A DNA stretch of 64,000 nucleotides from Melioribacteraceae bacterium (GTDB taxonomy: Bacteria; Bacteroidota; Ignavibacteria; Ignavibacteriales; Melioribacteraceae): NCBI GenBank assembly GCA_030584085.1, contig CP129490.1, forward strand, positions 1,087,511 through 1,151,510, given 5' to 3'. Shown piece by piece: positions 45,228 to 53,611 of this stretch; the first letter of the stretch is position 1; each line of letters opens with the position of its first letter. A model generated the notes under the pieces. It worked only from the letters and a program-made list of their open reading frames with translations. It did no database searches and was not told the origin of the DNA. Made by a program: the position numbers and the translations under genes.

Positions 45228-45818
45228 TTGAGGAAAGTTGTTTTTGCCACAGGTAATAAAGGAAAATTAAAAGAAGTTATTGATATTTTTAGTGATACAA
45301 AAATTCAGATAATTCCAATGGATGAACTTGGAAATATACCTGAAATTGAGGAAGACGGATTAACATTTGAAGATAATGCTCTGATCAAAGCTCGATTCGT
45401 TTATTCCAAATATGGATTACCGACCATTGCCGACGATTCCGGACTTTCCATTGAACAACTTGGTGGTAAACCTGGAGTTCTTTCTGCACGATATGCCGGT
45501 GAAGGATGCACGTTTAACGATAACAATCTTAAAGTGTTAAAAGAACTTGAAGGATTACCCGAACCGCATAAAGCCCAATTTATGTCGGTTGCTATTTATT
45601 TCAATGGCAGAAGCTTGCAGACATGTGTTGGCAAATTACCGGGGAAAATAATCCATGATTTTAGAGGTTCTAATGGATTCGGTTATGATCCGATTTTTGT
45701 GCCGGACGGTTATGAAACCACACTCGCTGAAATGACTCTTCAAGAAAAAAATAAAATTAGTCATCGCGCAAAAGCATTCAATCAACTCAAAGAAATTTTA
45801 CTAACAACCGAGGTGTGA
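45228..45818 (+). CDS. rdgB: Non-canonical purine NTP pyrophosphatase (RdgB/HAM1)
   Basis: RdgB hydrolyses dITP, XTP and related deaminated nucleotides to monophosphates, keeping them out of DNA and RNA. Motifs are VFATGNKGKLKEV, EDGLTFEDNALIKAR, the catalytic-site region ADDSGLSIEQLGGKPGVLSARYAG, GSNGFGYDPIFVP and the terminal ISHRAKAFNQL. The length (196) is standard. The start is TTG, with AGGAGAGG about 4 bases ahead, which fixes it. The gene lies 8 bases after the AhpD-like gene and 1 base before the next lipoprotein. This places three protective or repair genes (uvrA, AhpD-like and rdgB) in one likely operon. Confidence 0.96.
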   Translation: MRKVVFATGNKGKLKEVIDIFSDTKIQIIPMDELGNIPEIEEDGLTFEDNALIKARFVYSKYGLPTIADDSGLSIEQLGGKPGVLSARYAGEGCTFNDNNLKVLKELEGLPEPHKAQFMSVAIYFNGRSLQTCVGKLPGKIIHDFRGSNGFGYDPIFVPDGYETTLAEMTLQEKNKISHRAKAFNQLKEILLTTEV

Positions 45819-45819
45819 G

Positions 45820-46620
45820 ATGAAAAAATCTCTTGTCTATTTAATTACTTTATTCCTTTTAATTTTTGCCGTCTCCTGTAGTGAAGATGACGGAGGACCG
45901 GATGATACAAATGACGGCGGATCAGCCCAAGAATATTATCCCGGAACGACAGGTTCCACTTTTAATTATCAGGGTTCAACTACTGATTCGAGCGGAACTA
46001 ACCAATATACTCGTGATGTAAATTACGGGCCTCAGCAGACAGTTAATAATACCACTTATATTCAGCAGAATAATACTATCACAACTTTAGCAGGTGTTTC
46101 TACCGGCGATTTTCTATTCAGAAGAACTGATACTGGTATGTTTATCTACATTGATGCAACGATATTCTCTGAAATGCTTGATTCATCCGGTATCGATCCT
46201 TCGCTTGTGACAATCACAGCCGATCCTGAAATTAGATTAATCAGTTATCCGTTTGCTAACACTCCTCAATGGGATTCGTTTGTTGTTCGCGTAAGCGCAT
46301 TTGGCGGTTTGATAAGCTTGGATGTCTTAAAAGTTACAGGAAATTATAGAGGACAAGAACAAGTCACCGTAATGCAGCAAAACATGACAGCTGAAAAAGT
46401 TGAATATGTTGCAACCATAAAAATTCCCGAATCAATTGAAGACATAGCAAATCCACAGACAATTACGGTAAATGCGACAGCATGGTTTGTAAAAGATGTT
46501 GGTCTTGTAAAATTAGAAGGTGCAGGTTTCTTAATTGGCGTTCTCGGTGGAGGGGATTTGGATATTGAAGACGAATCTGCTACAGCTTCTGAAGTTTTAG
46601 TAAATTATAGCATTAAGTAG
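45820..46620 (+). CDS. Lipoprotein, unknown
   Basis: A lipoprotein signal ends with the lipobox AVSC (Cys about residue 20). A short acidic, Gly-rich linker (EDDGGPDDTNDGGS) follows, then about 225 residues of beta-type sequence (YYPGTTGSTFNYQGSTTDSS, TDTGMFIYIDATIFSEM). No family is recognised. A role on the outer-membrane face is likely. It starts one base after rdgB. Its stop abuts the stop of the convergent methyltransferase gene, and a hairpin spans both. Confidence 0.78.
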   Translation: MKKSLVYLITLFLLIFAVSCSEDDGGPDDTNDGGSAQEYYPGTTGSTFNYQGSTTDSSGTNQYTRDVNYGPQQTVNNTTYIQQNNTITTLAGVSTGDFLFRRTDTGMFIYIDATIFSEMLDSSGIDPSLVTITADPEIRLISYPFANTPQWDSFVVRVSAFGGLISLDVLKVTGNYRGQEQVTVMQQNMTAEKVEYVATIKIPESIEDIANPQTITVNATAWFVKDVGLVKLEGAGFLIGVLGGGDLDIEDESATASEVLVNYSIK

Positions 46621-46644
46621 CTATAGTTTTTCCGCTATAACTAC
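46617..46644. terminator. Weak hairpin across two abutting convergent stop codons
   Basis: 46617-46626 (GTAGCTATAG) pairs with 46635-46644 (CTATAACTAC) with one mismatch and an 8-nt loop. It spans the plus-strand stop at 46618-46620 and the minus-strand stop at 46621-46623. AT-rich with no clear U tail, so terminator function is uncertain. Confidence 0.3.
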
Positions 46645-47304
46645 CTGAACTATTCCGAAGGTTAGGGAAAAAGTTTGAATGTTTGAAAATCCGGCTTTTG
46701 TCAGTAGTTCAGGTAGGTCTATTTTTTCATCAAACTCATTTACTGATTCCGGTAAATAAGTGTAGGCTTCTTTATCCTTCGAAATTATTTTCCCGATAAA
46801 TGGCAATACTTTATCAAAATAGAATGAATACAATTTTCTAATAAGAAAGTGTTTGGGAAGTCTGAATTCAAGAATTGTCACTTTACCGTTAAGCTTTAGT
46901 ATTCTGAAAAAAGATTTAAATCCCGTTAAAATATCATAGAAATTTCTAACACCGAATGCGACTGTAATATTTGTGAAAGAATTATCCTTAAACGGAATAT
47001 CTTCGGCAACGGTTTGAACGATATTTCCCTTGCTCCATTCTCTTTTCTGGTTAAAGAGTTTCAACATATTAATCGAAAGATCAGCCCCGATTATATTATT
47101 AACCTCCATTTTGTTTGCAGCAATCGCAAAATCACCCGTACCGCATGCGACATCTAGAAGTTTAGCCTCTTTATTTATTTGCGTTAACTTTAGAGATTTA
47201 TTCCGCCAATAAAAATCAATCCCCAAACTCAAAAAATGATTTAGGAAATCATATCTTTTTGATATATCGTCAAAAATTCTTTTTACTCTTTTTTTCTTAT
47301 CCAT
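46621..47304 (-). CDS. ubiE: Demethylmenaquinone methyltransferase (MenG/UbiE)
   Basis: This enzyme performs the final C-methylation of demethylmenaquinone using SAM. The 227-residue protein opens with KRVKRIFDDISKRYDFLNHF, the UbiE signature. The SAM motif is LLDVACGTGDFAIAA. Further blocks are GADLSINML, EDIPFKDNSFTNITVAFGVRNF and TILEFRLP. The C-terminal part carries YTYLPESVNEF. With no ubiquinone pathway evident here, menaquinone is the expected substrate in this lineage (inference). The start ATG reads MDKKKRVKRIF. Divergent from the cysteine-rich gene at 47377 over 72 bases. Confidence 0.94.
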   Translation of the reverse strand: MDKKKRVKRIFDDISKRYDFLNHFLSLGIDFYWRNKSLKLTQINKEAKLLDVACGTGDFAIAANKMEVNNIIGADLSINMLKLFNQKREWSKGNIVQTVAEDIPFKDNSFTNITVAFGVRNFYDILTGFKSFFRILKLNGKVTILEFRLPKHFLIRKLYSFYFDKVLPFIGKIISKDKEAYTYLPESVNEFDEKIDLPELLTKAGFSNIQTFSLTFGIVQVVIAEKL

Positions 47305-47323
47305 AAGCCAATAAATTGTTCAC

Positions 47324-47354
47324 TTGAAAATACACTACTTAATTGGTAATTTTT
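47324..47354 (+). promoter_or_regulatory. Weak promoter candidate for the cysteine-rich protein
   Basis: TTG at 47324-47326 followed after 20 bases by TAATTTTT at 47347-47354, one mismatch from TAnnTTTG. The gene starts 22 bases later. Low specificity in AT-rich DNA. Confidence 0.2.
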
Positions 47355-47376
47355 TCAAAACGAAATTAGGGAAAAT

Positions 47377-47700
47377 ATGCAAAGATACATAGATGCAATC
47401 CGAAAAAATGTTTGTGCGATCTGCGTTGATTCAACCGAAGAAGGTGATTGTACATTATCTACAAAAGAACTTTGTGCCGTTGAATATTATTTACCAAGAA
47501 TTCTCGAAGTTGTTCAAAATACAGATTCCGATGATTTATCTGTTTACCACGAAAAATTGAAAGATACTATCTGTGCAGAATGTAAAGCTTCACAAGATCG
47601 AGATCATTGTTATTTAAGAGATGACGCTAATTGTTCGCTGGATAGATATTTCTCTATCATTGTTGAAACTATTAAAAAAGTTGATGCCGGATTGGTCTAA
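47377..47700 (+). CDS. Small protein with a duplicated four-cysteine motif
   Basis: A 107-residue cytoplasmic-type protein made of two copies of one unit. Cysteines 13, 16, 25 and 33 and cysteines 66, 69, 78 and 86 share the exact pattern C-x2-C-x8-C-x7-C, offset by 53 residues. The flanking sequence also matches (IRKNVCAICVDS with LKDTICAECKAS; YYLPRILEVV with RYFSIIVETI). Eight cysteines in two sets suggest two metal centres, zinc or Fe-S. I do not recognise a characterised family. The ATG follows a purine run (AGGGAAAAT). It lies divergent from ubiE and its 3' end overlaps the PAP2-type gene by 4 bases. Confidence 0.82.
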   Translation: MQRYIDAIRKNVCAICVDSTEEGDCTLSTKELCAVEYYLPRILEVVQNTDSDDLSVYHEKLKDTICAECKASQDRDHCYLRDDANCSLDRYFSIIVETIKKVDAGLV

Positions 47701-48647
47701 TTACTATCCAGATAAAATCTTTCATCACCTCTAAAATCCATCCACCAATTATAAATATATTTGCCAAGCCATAAGGTAAACATCATAAATACGGCTCCGG
47801 CAATTAAATCAATAACATAATGATATCTCAAATAAACTGTTGCTATGATGAGTAAAGTTCCATTTGGAATGAAAAAATATCTTGAACGACTCTTAAACTT
47901 TATAGATAAATACATTACGAGTAGAGTCATTTGAGTATGCCCGCTTGGGAATGCATCCCTTTGCACAACTGCCGCCGGATTCGGTGTTCCGTAGGGAATT
48001 GACTCCCCCGAATTAACGATTTCTCTTAAAAAATTAGTGAACCAAAGTCCCGGAAGTTCAACATTTTTCAACTCAAAGTCATGCAAAGTAAATCTTGGTC
48101 CGATTGCGGGTAAAAGTAAATATCCGATATAGGAGAGGAAGAAGCCAAGCACTATAATAAATGCCATGTAATAAAGTTCGCGCTTTTTATCTTTGATAAG
48201 CAGACTAATTCCGAGTATAATCGGGAGAAAGAAAAATGTTCCATAAACAATTTGTAAGAGCTCGGTTAAAAATGGATTACTGAATTGATCGAGGAAGTGT
48301 GTCGGATCACCACCGAATAGGAATCGGTCGAATTCTATTAATATGTAATCATATATCTTCCCTCTTATCGGATCAACAAGAAAGTATAGTTCCTTAAAAA
48401 CCAAAAGTATGGTTGGAACTAAATACCAAAATCGTAATTGATGAGTGAAAGCATTCCGGCGATTTTCGTCAAAGTAAGCAACTGTAAAAACAAAGAGCTG
48501 AAAGAAAATATTGATTAGAACAATTTCTTTCCAATGGAAAACTCTTTCATTGAAAAGAATTGCGAGAAGTGAAATAAATGTTGTGAAAACTACAACAAGA
48601 AGATCGGTCGCATTTAAATTTATAATTAATTTTTTTGCTTTATTCAT
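47697..48647 (-). CDS. PAP2-superfamily membrane protein (inositolphosphotransferase-like)
   Basis: A 316-residue integral membrane protein with about six to eight helices. The PAP2 motifs are QRDAFPSGHTQ (motif 2, His) and LRYHYVIDLIAG (motif 3, His and Asp). The motif 1 region is represented only loosely by LLPAIGPRF. The arrangement resembles the Aur1/Ipt1-like lipid phosphotransferases, so it may work on phosphoinositol lipids or undecaprenyl-type phosphates. The GEDAGK-type soluble phosphatase features are absent. It starts inside the end of mgtE (4-base ATGA overlap), forming a ksgA-mgtE-PAP2 operon on the minus strand. Confidence 0.85.
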   Translation of the reverse strand: MNKAKKLIINLNATDLLVVVFTTFISLLAILFNERVFHWKEIVLINIFFQLFVFTVAYFDENRRNAFTHQLRFWYLVPTILLVFKELYFLVDPIRGKIYDYILIEFDRFLFGGDPTHFLDQFSNPFLTELLQIVYGTFFFLPIILGISLLIKDKKRELYYMAFIIVLGFFLSYIGYLLLPAIGPRFTLHDFELKNVELPGLWFTNFLREIVNSGESIPYGTPNPAAVVQRDAFPSGHTQMTLLVMYLSIKFKSRSRYFFIPNGTLLIIATVYLRYHYVIDLIAGAVFMMFTLWLGKYIYNWWMDFRGDERFYLDSN

Positions 48648-50029
48648 TGAACCAAAAATAGAGAAACTAGTGTAAGATAGATTATAAGTCCTAAAATATC
48701 ATTCATCGTAGTGACGAATGGACCGGTCGCAATTGCCGGATCAACTCCGAATTTCTTAAAACCAATTGGAATTATGGCTCCGACCATTGTAGCGTTCGTC
48801 ATGATTACAAATAAAGCTACTGTCAACACAAAAGAAAACCTTATTTCATTTTCAAAAAAGAAATGAGAAACTAACAACAAGATAGCACCGCAAACAGTCG
48901 CGTTAATTAAAGCCACTCTAAATTCTTTAAATAATCTACTGAAACTATCGCTAATCCAAAATTCGCTTTCAGTAAGACTTTTAACCATAACAATAGCAGC
49001 CTGAGTTCCAGTACTTCCACCCATTGCCATCACAATTGGAATGAAAAAAGTTGCGATGATCATTTTTTCTAATGAAGCTTCAAAAGATGCAAGCACAACC
49101 GCACTTAGCATTTGACCTATTAATGCAACTACTAACCATGGTAAACGAATTCTTGAAATCCTGAATGAGCTATCGCTATATTCTTCTTCTTCGGATAAAC
49201 CTGCTATACGTTGTAAATCTTCGCTTGCTTCCTCGTTAATAACATCAACAACGTCATCGATGGTAATTCTGCCAAGCATAATCATATTCTCATCAACTAC
49301 GGGTATGGCAACAAGATCATATTTTTCTATAATTCTTGCGACTTCTTCCTGATCAACATCCGGAGTTACGTATAACAAATCTTCTTCCATTACACCGGAA
49401 AGCGGTTTGTCCAATGGATTTGTTAAAAGAGATTTAAGAGAAACGGTTCCGACAAGTTTGTGATCATCTTTCAGTACATAGATATAGTAGATGTTATCAA
49501 TTTCTTCGGCATTTTTTCTTACTTCTTCAATTGCATCTTTTACCAACTGACTTTCATAAACAAATATGAAGTCACTGTTCATTATACCGCCGGCAGAATC
49601 CTCGGGGTATTTTAATAGTTGTTTTACATCTTCGGAATATTCTTTGTCAATTTTGTCAAGAACATGTTCTTGAATTTGTTCGGGAAGATCGCTTACTATG
49701 TCGGTAGCGTCATCTGAATCTAATTGATCAACGATGTTTACGATGTGATCTGTTTCAATTTCTGCGAGAAGTTTTTCTCTGAGATTCTCATCTAATTCGG
49801 TTAATACTTCGCCGGCAGTTTCGTGATCTAATAGTTTAAAAGTATAAACGGCATCTTCAAAATCTAAGTGATTAATAATCTCGCCAAGATCGGCAGGGTG
49901 CAAATCCGCAAGAATAGATAATAGATTTTTATCCGCTTGATTCTCTATTAGTGTTGAAATATTCTCAAAAATTTCGGAATCAAATTTTGAGAGATCTCGG
50001 ATATCTTTATTTTCGGTTTCTTCAATCAT
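48644..50029 (-). CDS. mgtE: Magnesium transporter MgtE
   Basis: MgtE is a homodimeric Mg2+ channel gated by cytoplasmic Mg2+. The N domain (residues about 20-130) has repeats such as LADLHPADLGEII and TDIVSDLPE. Two CBS domains follow (about 135-265, with DSAGGIM and LVAIPVVDENMIMLGRITIDDV). Five helices complete the protein, including GGSTGTQAAIVMVKSL and the selectivity segment TTMNDILGLIIYL, with the conserved Asp. Length 461 is normal. Its start codon overlaps the end of ksgA by 8 bases. The acidic ligands of the gating site appear to be kept. Confidence 0.96.
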   Translation of the reverse strand: MIEETENKDIRDLSKFDSEIFENISTLIENQADKNLLSILADLHPADLGEIINHLDFEDAVYTFKLLDHETAGEVLTELDENLREKLLAEIETDHIVNIVDQLDSDDATDIVSDLPEQIQEHVLDKIDKEYSEDVKQLLKYPEDSAGGIMNSDFIFVYESQLVKDAIEEVRKNAEEIDNIYYIYVLKDDHKLVGTVSLKSLLTNPLDKPLSGVMEEDLLYVTPDVDQEEVARIIEKYDLVAIPVVDENMIMLGRITIDDVVDVINEEASEDLQRIAGLSEEEEYSDSSFRISRIRLPWLVVALIGQMLSAVVLASFEASLEKMIIATFFIPIVMAMGGSTGTQAAIVMVKSLTESEFWISDSFSRLFKEFRVALINATVCGAILLLVSHFFFENEIRFSFVLTVALFVIMTNATMVGAIIPIGFKKFGVDPAIATGPFVTTMNDILGLIIYLTLVSLFLVQ

Positions 50030-50804
50030 TTATCTGTTTCTTAAAGAATTCATAGATCTTTAAATAATCACTTATGATTAATTCTTCAGCCCTTTTTGTG
50101 AGTTCTACCGGAAAGGAATCAAATTTATAAGCACTTAATATACTATTACTATAGGAATTTTTTAAATTTTTTCTTCTATTACCGAATGCACCCTTTACGG
50201 TATTTATAAATAATTTATTATCAAAGGATTCTTTGATACGATTAGCTGTCAATTTAATTATTGCTGAATCTACTTTCGGTTTCGGATAAAATACTGTAGG
50301 AGGAACTTTAAAACAGAGCTCTACATTAAAAAAATGATTTAAAATAACCGAAAGTATTCCATATTCTTTTGTTCTTGGTTTCGCGATTATGCGTTGCGCG
50401 ACTTCAAATTGAACCATAAAAAGTGCATCACTAACTGAATCTAAGTTGTCAATTAGCTTAAATAAAATTGGTGAAGTTATGTTATACGGAATATTACCGA
50501 TTATGCGGAGTTTCTTTTCATTACCAAATTCGTCTAAATTTATTTTCAAAAAATCTTTGTTTATGAACTGAACATTTTGAAATTTTTCTTTTAATTCATC
50601 GATAACTCGTTTATCAATTTCTACGGCATAAACAGTCGCTCCGGTTTTATTTAATTGTTCCGTTAGCACACCTCTGCCCGGACCAATTTCAATAATTACA
50701 TTTTCGTGAGTCGGAGCAAACTCACTTATAATTTTTTTTACGATATTTTGATCAACTAGATAATTTTGACCAAATCTTTTTAGTGGTTTTGGATGTTGTT
50801 TCAA
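50022..50804 (-). CDS. ksgA: 16S rRNA dimethyladenosine transferase (KsgA/RsmA)
   Basis: KsgA dimethylates two adjacent adenosines near the 3' end of 16S rRNA during 30S maturation. The protein begins MKQHPKPLKRFGQNYLVDQ. The SAM motif is IIEIGPGRGVLTEQL, followed by AVEIDKRVIDEL and the catalytic NIPYNITSPILFKL. The later blocks VQFEVAQRIIAKPRTKEYGILSV (shortened here) and FYPKPKVDSAIIKL are typical. At 260 residues it is complete. It is the first gene of the minus-strand ksgA-mgtE-PAP2 set and is divergent from the flippase-like gene by 64 bases. Confidence 0.96.
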   Translation of the reverse strand: MKQHPKPLKRFGQNYLVDQNIVKKIISEFAPTHENVIIEIGPGRGVLTEQLNKTGATVYAVEIDKRVIDELKEKFQNVQFINKDFLKINLDEFGNEKKLRIIGNIPYNITSPILFKLIDNLDSVSDALFMVQFEVAQRIIAKPRTKEYGILSVILNHFFNVELCFKVPPTVFYPKPKVDSAIIKLTANRIKESFDNKLFINTVKGAFGNRRKNLKNSYSNSILSAYKFDSFPVELTKRAEELIISDYLKIYEFFKKQIND

Positions 50805-50868
50805 AGTAATTCTTTATCTTTTTTATTATTATTCAATTTAAGTATTTTGTTGAATAAATGGGCTAAGT

Positions 50869-51849
50869 TTGTTTACAACCGATTCTATAATAAATACACT
50901 GCAAAAAATTGTTGCTAACCGTGTTATAATTGACCGTGTCCTAAAAATTGCAATAGCTTTTGGTTTATTGATATTTTTGGTTGGTTACATTTCCATAACT
51001 GAAATTGCTGCGGCATTTTCGGAGGCAAATTATTCTTACATTTTATATGCTTCACTTTTATCTCTAGTAAATATATTTCTTCAAGCATACAAGTGGAAAT
51101 TAGTTCTGAACCTGTCATTGGGTGAAATTTCTTTTGTACGTGTACTTGGTTCTTATTTTAGTGGGATCTCATCAGGATTATCAACCCCAGCAAGAATCGG
51201 TGAATTTATTGGTCGTGCTATTCCATTAAAGGAATTTAATTTTTTTGATGTTACTATCGTGTCATTTATTGACAAGATCATTAATATGCTTGTCATTACT
51301 TTTTTCGGATCGATAGCATCGGTTTTATTTTATCGTACTCTTAATGCTTCACATTTTTATGTTGATATTCCGTTGTTGATAAGTATTATCGTAATATTTT
51401 CTCTGTTCATTTATCTGTTGTTCACTAATGGTTTTTTCGTAGCGATTATAAGACGAAAATTTAAGTCGAATGAAAAAGTTCTGAATAAAATAAAAATTGT
51501 AGATAAGTTTTTATCCCAGAGCTATAAAGGGAAACTCCAAATATTTTCGATTAACGTTTTATTCTTACTTGTTATTCTCTTGCAATTTGCTCTTCTTGTA
51601 AACGCTTTTGCTGAGTTCTCGAATTATTATCAGTTAATGATAATTGCTTCGCTAATCTTATTTGCTACAACCGTAGTTCTTCCTTTTTCATTTGGCGATT
51701 TGGGTGTGCGAGAAGGTGCGGCATCTTATTTAATTGCACTAGTAGGACTTGCCCCTGCAATTGGTTTTAATTCTGCTTTAGTTCTTTTTGTTGTCAACGT
51801 TATTCTTCCAGCAATAATTGGATTACTATTTTTAGTCAAGAAGAAGTAA
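50869..51849 (+). CDS. LPG-synthase-TM/flippase-like membrane protein (UPF0104-type)
   Basis: A 326-residue membrane protein with about eight hydrophobic segments. The blocks FLQAYKWKLVL, GSYFSGISSGLSTPARIGEFIGRAIPL and PFSFGDLGVREGAASYLI match the lysylphosphatidylglycerol-synthase transmembrane family (UPF0104). Members act in lipid or lipid-linked precursor transfer. The start is TTG 50869; no in-frame ATG exists immediately upstream. It begins an operon of six genes that continues without real gaps to 56529. A lipid-linked sugar carrier would fit the glycosyltransferase neighbours, though this is inference. Confidence 0.82.
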   Translation: MFTTDSIINTLQKIVANRVIIDRVLKIAIAFGLLIFLVGYISITEIAAAFSEANYSYILYASLLSLVNIFLQAYKWKLVLNLSLGEISFVRVLGSYFSGISSGLSTPARIGEFIGRAIPLKEFNFFDVTIVSFIDKIINMLVITFFGSIASVLFYRTLNASHFYVDIPLLISIIVIFSLFIYLLFTNGFFVAIIRRKFKSNEKVLNKIKIVDKFLSQSYKGKLQIFSINVLFLLVILLQFALLVNAFAEFSNYYQLMIIASLILFATTVVLPFSFGDLGVREGAASYLIALVGLAPAIGFNSALVLFVVNVILPAIIGLLFLVKKK

Positions 51850-52976
51850 TGACAATATTATTTATTCTACTTGGTTTGATTACAATTCACTATGTATATT
51901 TTATTTCCCAAGTATATTTTGGTTTAAGAAAATTAACGAGGAACGAAAAGCATTTCCAATTCAACGAAAAACTATCCGTAATCATCCCTTTACGGGATGA
52001 AGCCAAAAATGTTGAAAGTCTCTGCAAAAGTTTGAAAAATCAGTCACTTGCCAAGGAGTTTTACGAAATTATATTTGTAAATGATAATTCGAATGATGAA
52101 ACTTTAGTGAATCTTGAGGCTCATCAACCAACGAACTCAAGGATACTTAATCTTACTGGAAGTAAATCAGAATCCGCGCGTAAAAAGAAAGCATTAATAG
52201 AAGGAATCAAGCAATCCAAAAACGACATTATCATTGTTACCGATGCAGATTGCTATCATAATCCAAGTTGGCTTGAAACTATGACAAAGTATTTTGACGA
52301 TCAAACAGCTGTGGTCGCAGGTCCTGTTGATTTTGAAACGGATGGAAAATTCTTTTCTGCTTTTCAACGAATTGAATATGCCGGATTAATTTTAACAGGT
52401 GCCGGTCTAATTGGAATTGGAAAGCCGACAATATGTTCAGCTGCAAATCTTGCTTATAGAAAGAAAGTTTTTGAGGAAGTCGGCGGCTTTGATGACCAAC
52501 TTAATTTTACTTCGGGCGATGATGATATGCTTATTCAAAAAATAGCACTTGAAACAACTTATAAGATTAATTTTGCTTATGATAAAAAAGCACTAATTAA
52601 GACACAGCCCAAACAAAAACCGGAAGAATTTCTTGAACAACGAAAAAGGTGGGCAAGTAAAAGCATTTTCTACAGAAACAATAGTTTGGTTGTGACAATA
52701 ATATTACTCTTTCTATTTTATATTTCATTACCGCTACAACTTTTCGGTGGAATCTTTCTTAATTCATTTTTGCTGATTTCATTTTTAATTTCATTTGTAA
52801 ATAAAATTGTCGTGGAATATATGGTTATGAATTTTGGAGCGAATTCATTGTATGACAGAAAAATGCTGAGAATATTTTTTATAGCCGAGATTTTACAAAT
52901 TCCGTATATAATCTATTCTGCGATTGGAGGATTATTTGGGAATTTCCGTTGGAAAGGAGACAAAGTTAAAAGATGA
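51849..52976 (+). CDS. Membrane-bound family 2 glycosyltransferase
   Basis: A 375-residue GT2 enzyme with an N-terminal helix (residues 1-22) and C-terminal helices (about 280-365). Catalytic motifs: LSVIIPLRDEAKNVE, EIIFVNDNSNDET, the metal motif VTDADCYHNPSW, the TSGDDDMLIQKI base region and QRKRWASK (the QxxRW type). It is of the processive-like group that includes ceramide glucosyltransferases and IcaA-type enzymes. Its ATG overlaps the previous stop (TAATG), and the NodB gene starts within its end. A paralogue (53599) follows the NodB gene. Confidence 0.88.
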   Translation: MTILFILLGLITIHYVYFISQVYFGLRKLTRNEKHFQFNEKLSVIIPLRDEAKNVESLCKSLKNQSLAKEFYEIIFVNDNSNDETLVNLEAHQPTNSRILNLTGSKSESARKKKALIEGIKQSKNDIIIVTDADCYHNPSWLETMTKYFDDQTAVVAGPVDFETDGKFFSAFQRIEYAGLILTGAGLIGIGKPTICSAANLAYRKKVFEEVGGFDDQLNFTSGDDDMLIQKIALETTYKINFAYDKKALIKTQPKQKPEEFLEQRKRWASKSIFYRNNSLVVTIILLFLFYISLPLQLFGGIFLNSFLLISFLISFVNKIVVEYMVMNFGANSLYDRKMLRIFFIAEILQIPYIIYSAIGGLFGNFRWKGDKVKR

Positions 52977-53611
52977 GAAAAATATTTTATACTCCTCCTA
53001 AAATCATTCGTAGGCTTTTCCCTCATACAATTTGGGAAACCGAAAACCAAAGAGTATTGCTAACTTTTGATGACGGACCGAATATTGAAACTACTGAGCA
53101 AATTTTAAGGAAACTTAGTGAACATAAAATTAAGGCTGCTTTTTTTTGTTTAGGTGAAAATATTGTTAAGAATATTTCATTAACAAAAGAAATTTTAGCA
53201 GATGAACATTTAGTTGGGTCTCATGGTTGGGATCATACGAAGATTACAAAAATGGGCACACCGGAGCTAATTGCAGATATTAAAAAAAATATTGAACATG
53301 TTTCAGAACAATTAAATTATAATATAAAATATTTTCGTCCGCCGTATGGTAAAATTTATCCACCTCAAACAAAAATTATATATCAGTTAGGATTAAAAAC
53401 TGTAATGTGGTCGATAATGACTTATGATTTTCAAAATGATTTTTCCAAAGTTAAATTTGCAATCGATAATTTTTTGCATAATAATTCAATCATTGTATTA
53501 CACGATTCACTCAAATCAAAAGATATTATTGATCAGTCAATTGATTATGTGGTTGAATCGACTTTCAAAAAAGGTTTTAATTTCGGATTACCTGAAGAAT
53601 GTTTGAAATAA
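52973..53611 (+). CDS. Polysaccharide deacetylase (NodB/CE4)
   Basis: This metal-dependent enzyme removes acetyl groups from GlcNAc-type residues of a glycan. CE4 motifs: MT1 LTFDDGPN (catalytic base and metal Asp), MT2 SHGWDHTKI (metal His pair), MT3 RPPYGK, MT4 near TVMWSIMTYDF, and MT5 IVLHDS. At 212 residues the protein is a minimal NodB domain with no signal peptide or anchor, so it may act on a cytoplasmic or membrane-face substrate. It is flanked by two related GT2 genes with 4- and 13-base overlaps, which suggests it edits the product of those transferases. Confidence 0.9.
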   Translation: MRKIFYTPPKIIRRLFPHTIWETENQRVLLTFDDGPNIETTEQILRKLSEHKIKAAFFCLGENIVKNISLTKEILADEHLVGSHGWDHTKITKMGTPELIADIKKNIEHVSEQLNYNIKYFRPPYGKIYPPQTKIIYQLGLKTVMWSIMTYDFQNDFSKVKFAIDNFLHNNSIIVLHDSLKSKDIIDQSIDYVVESTFKKGFNFGLPEECLK

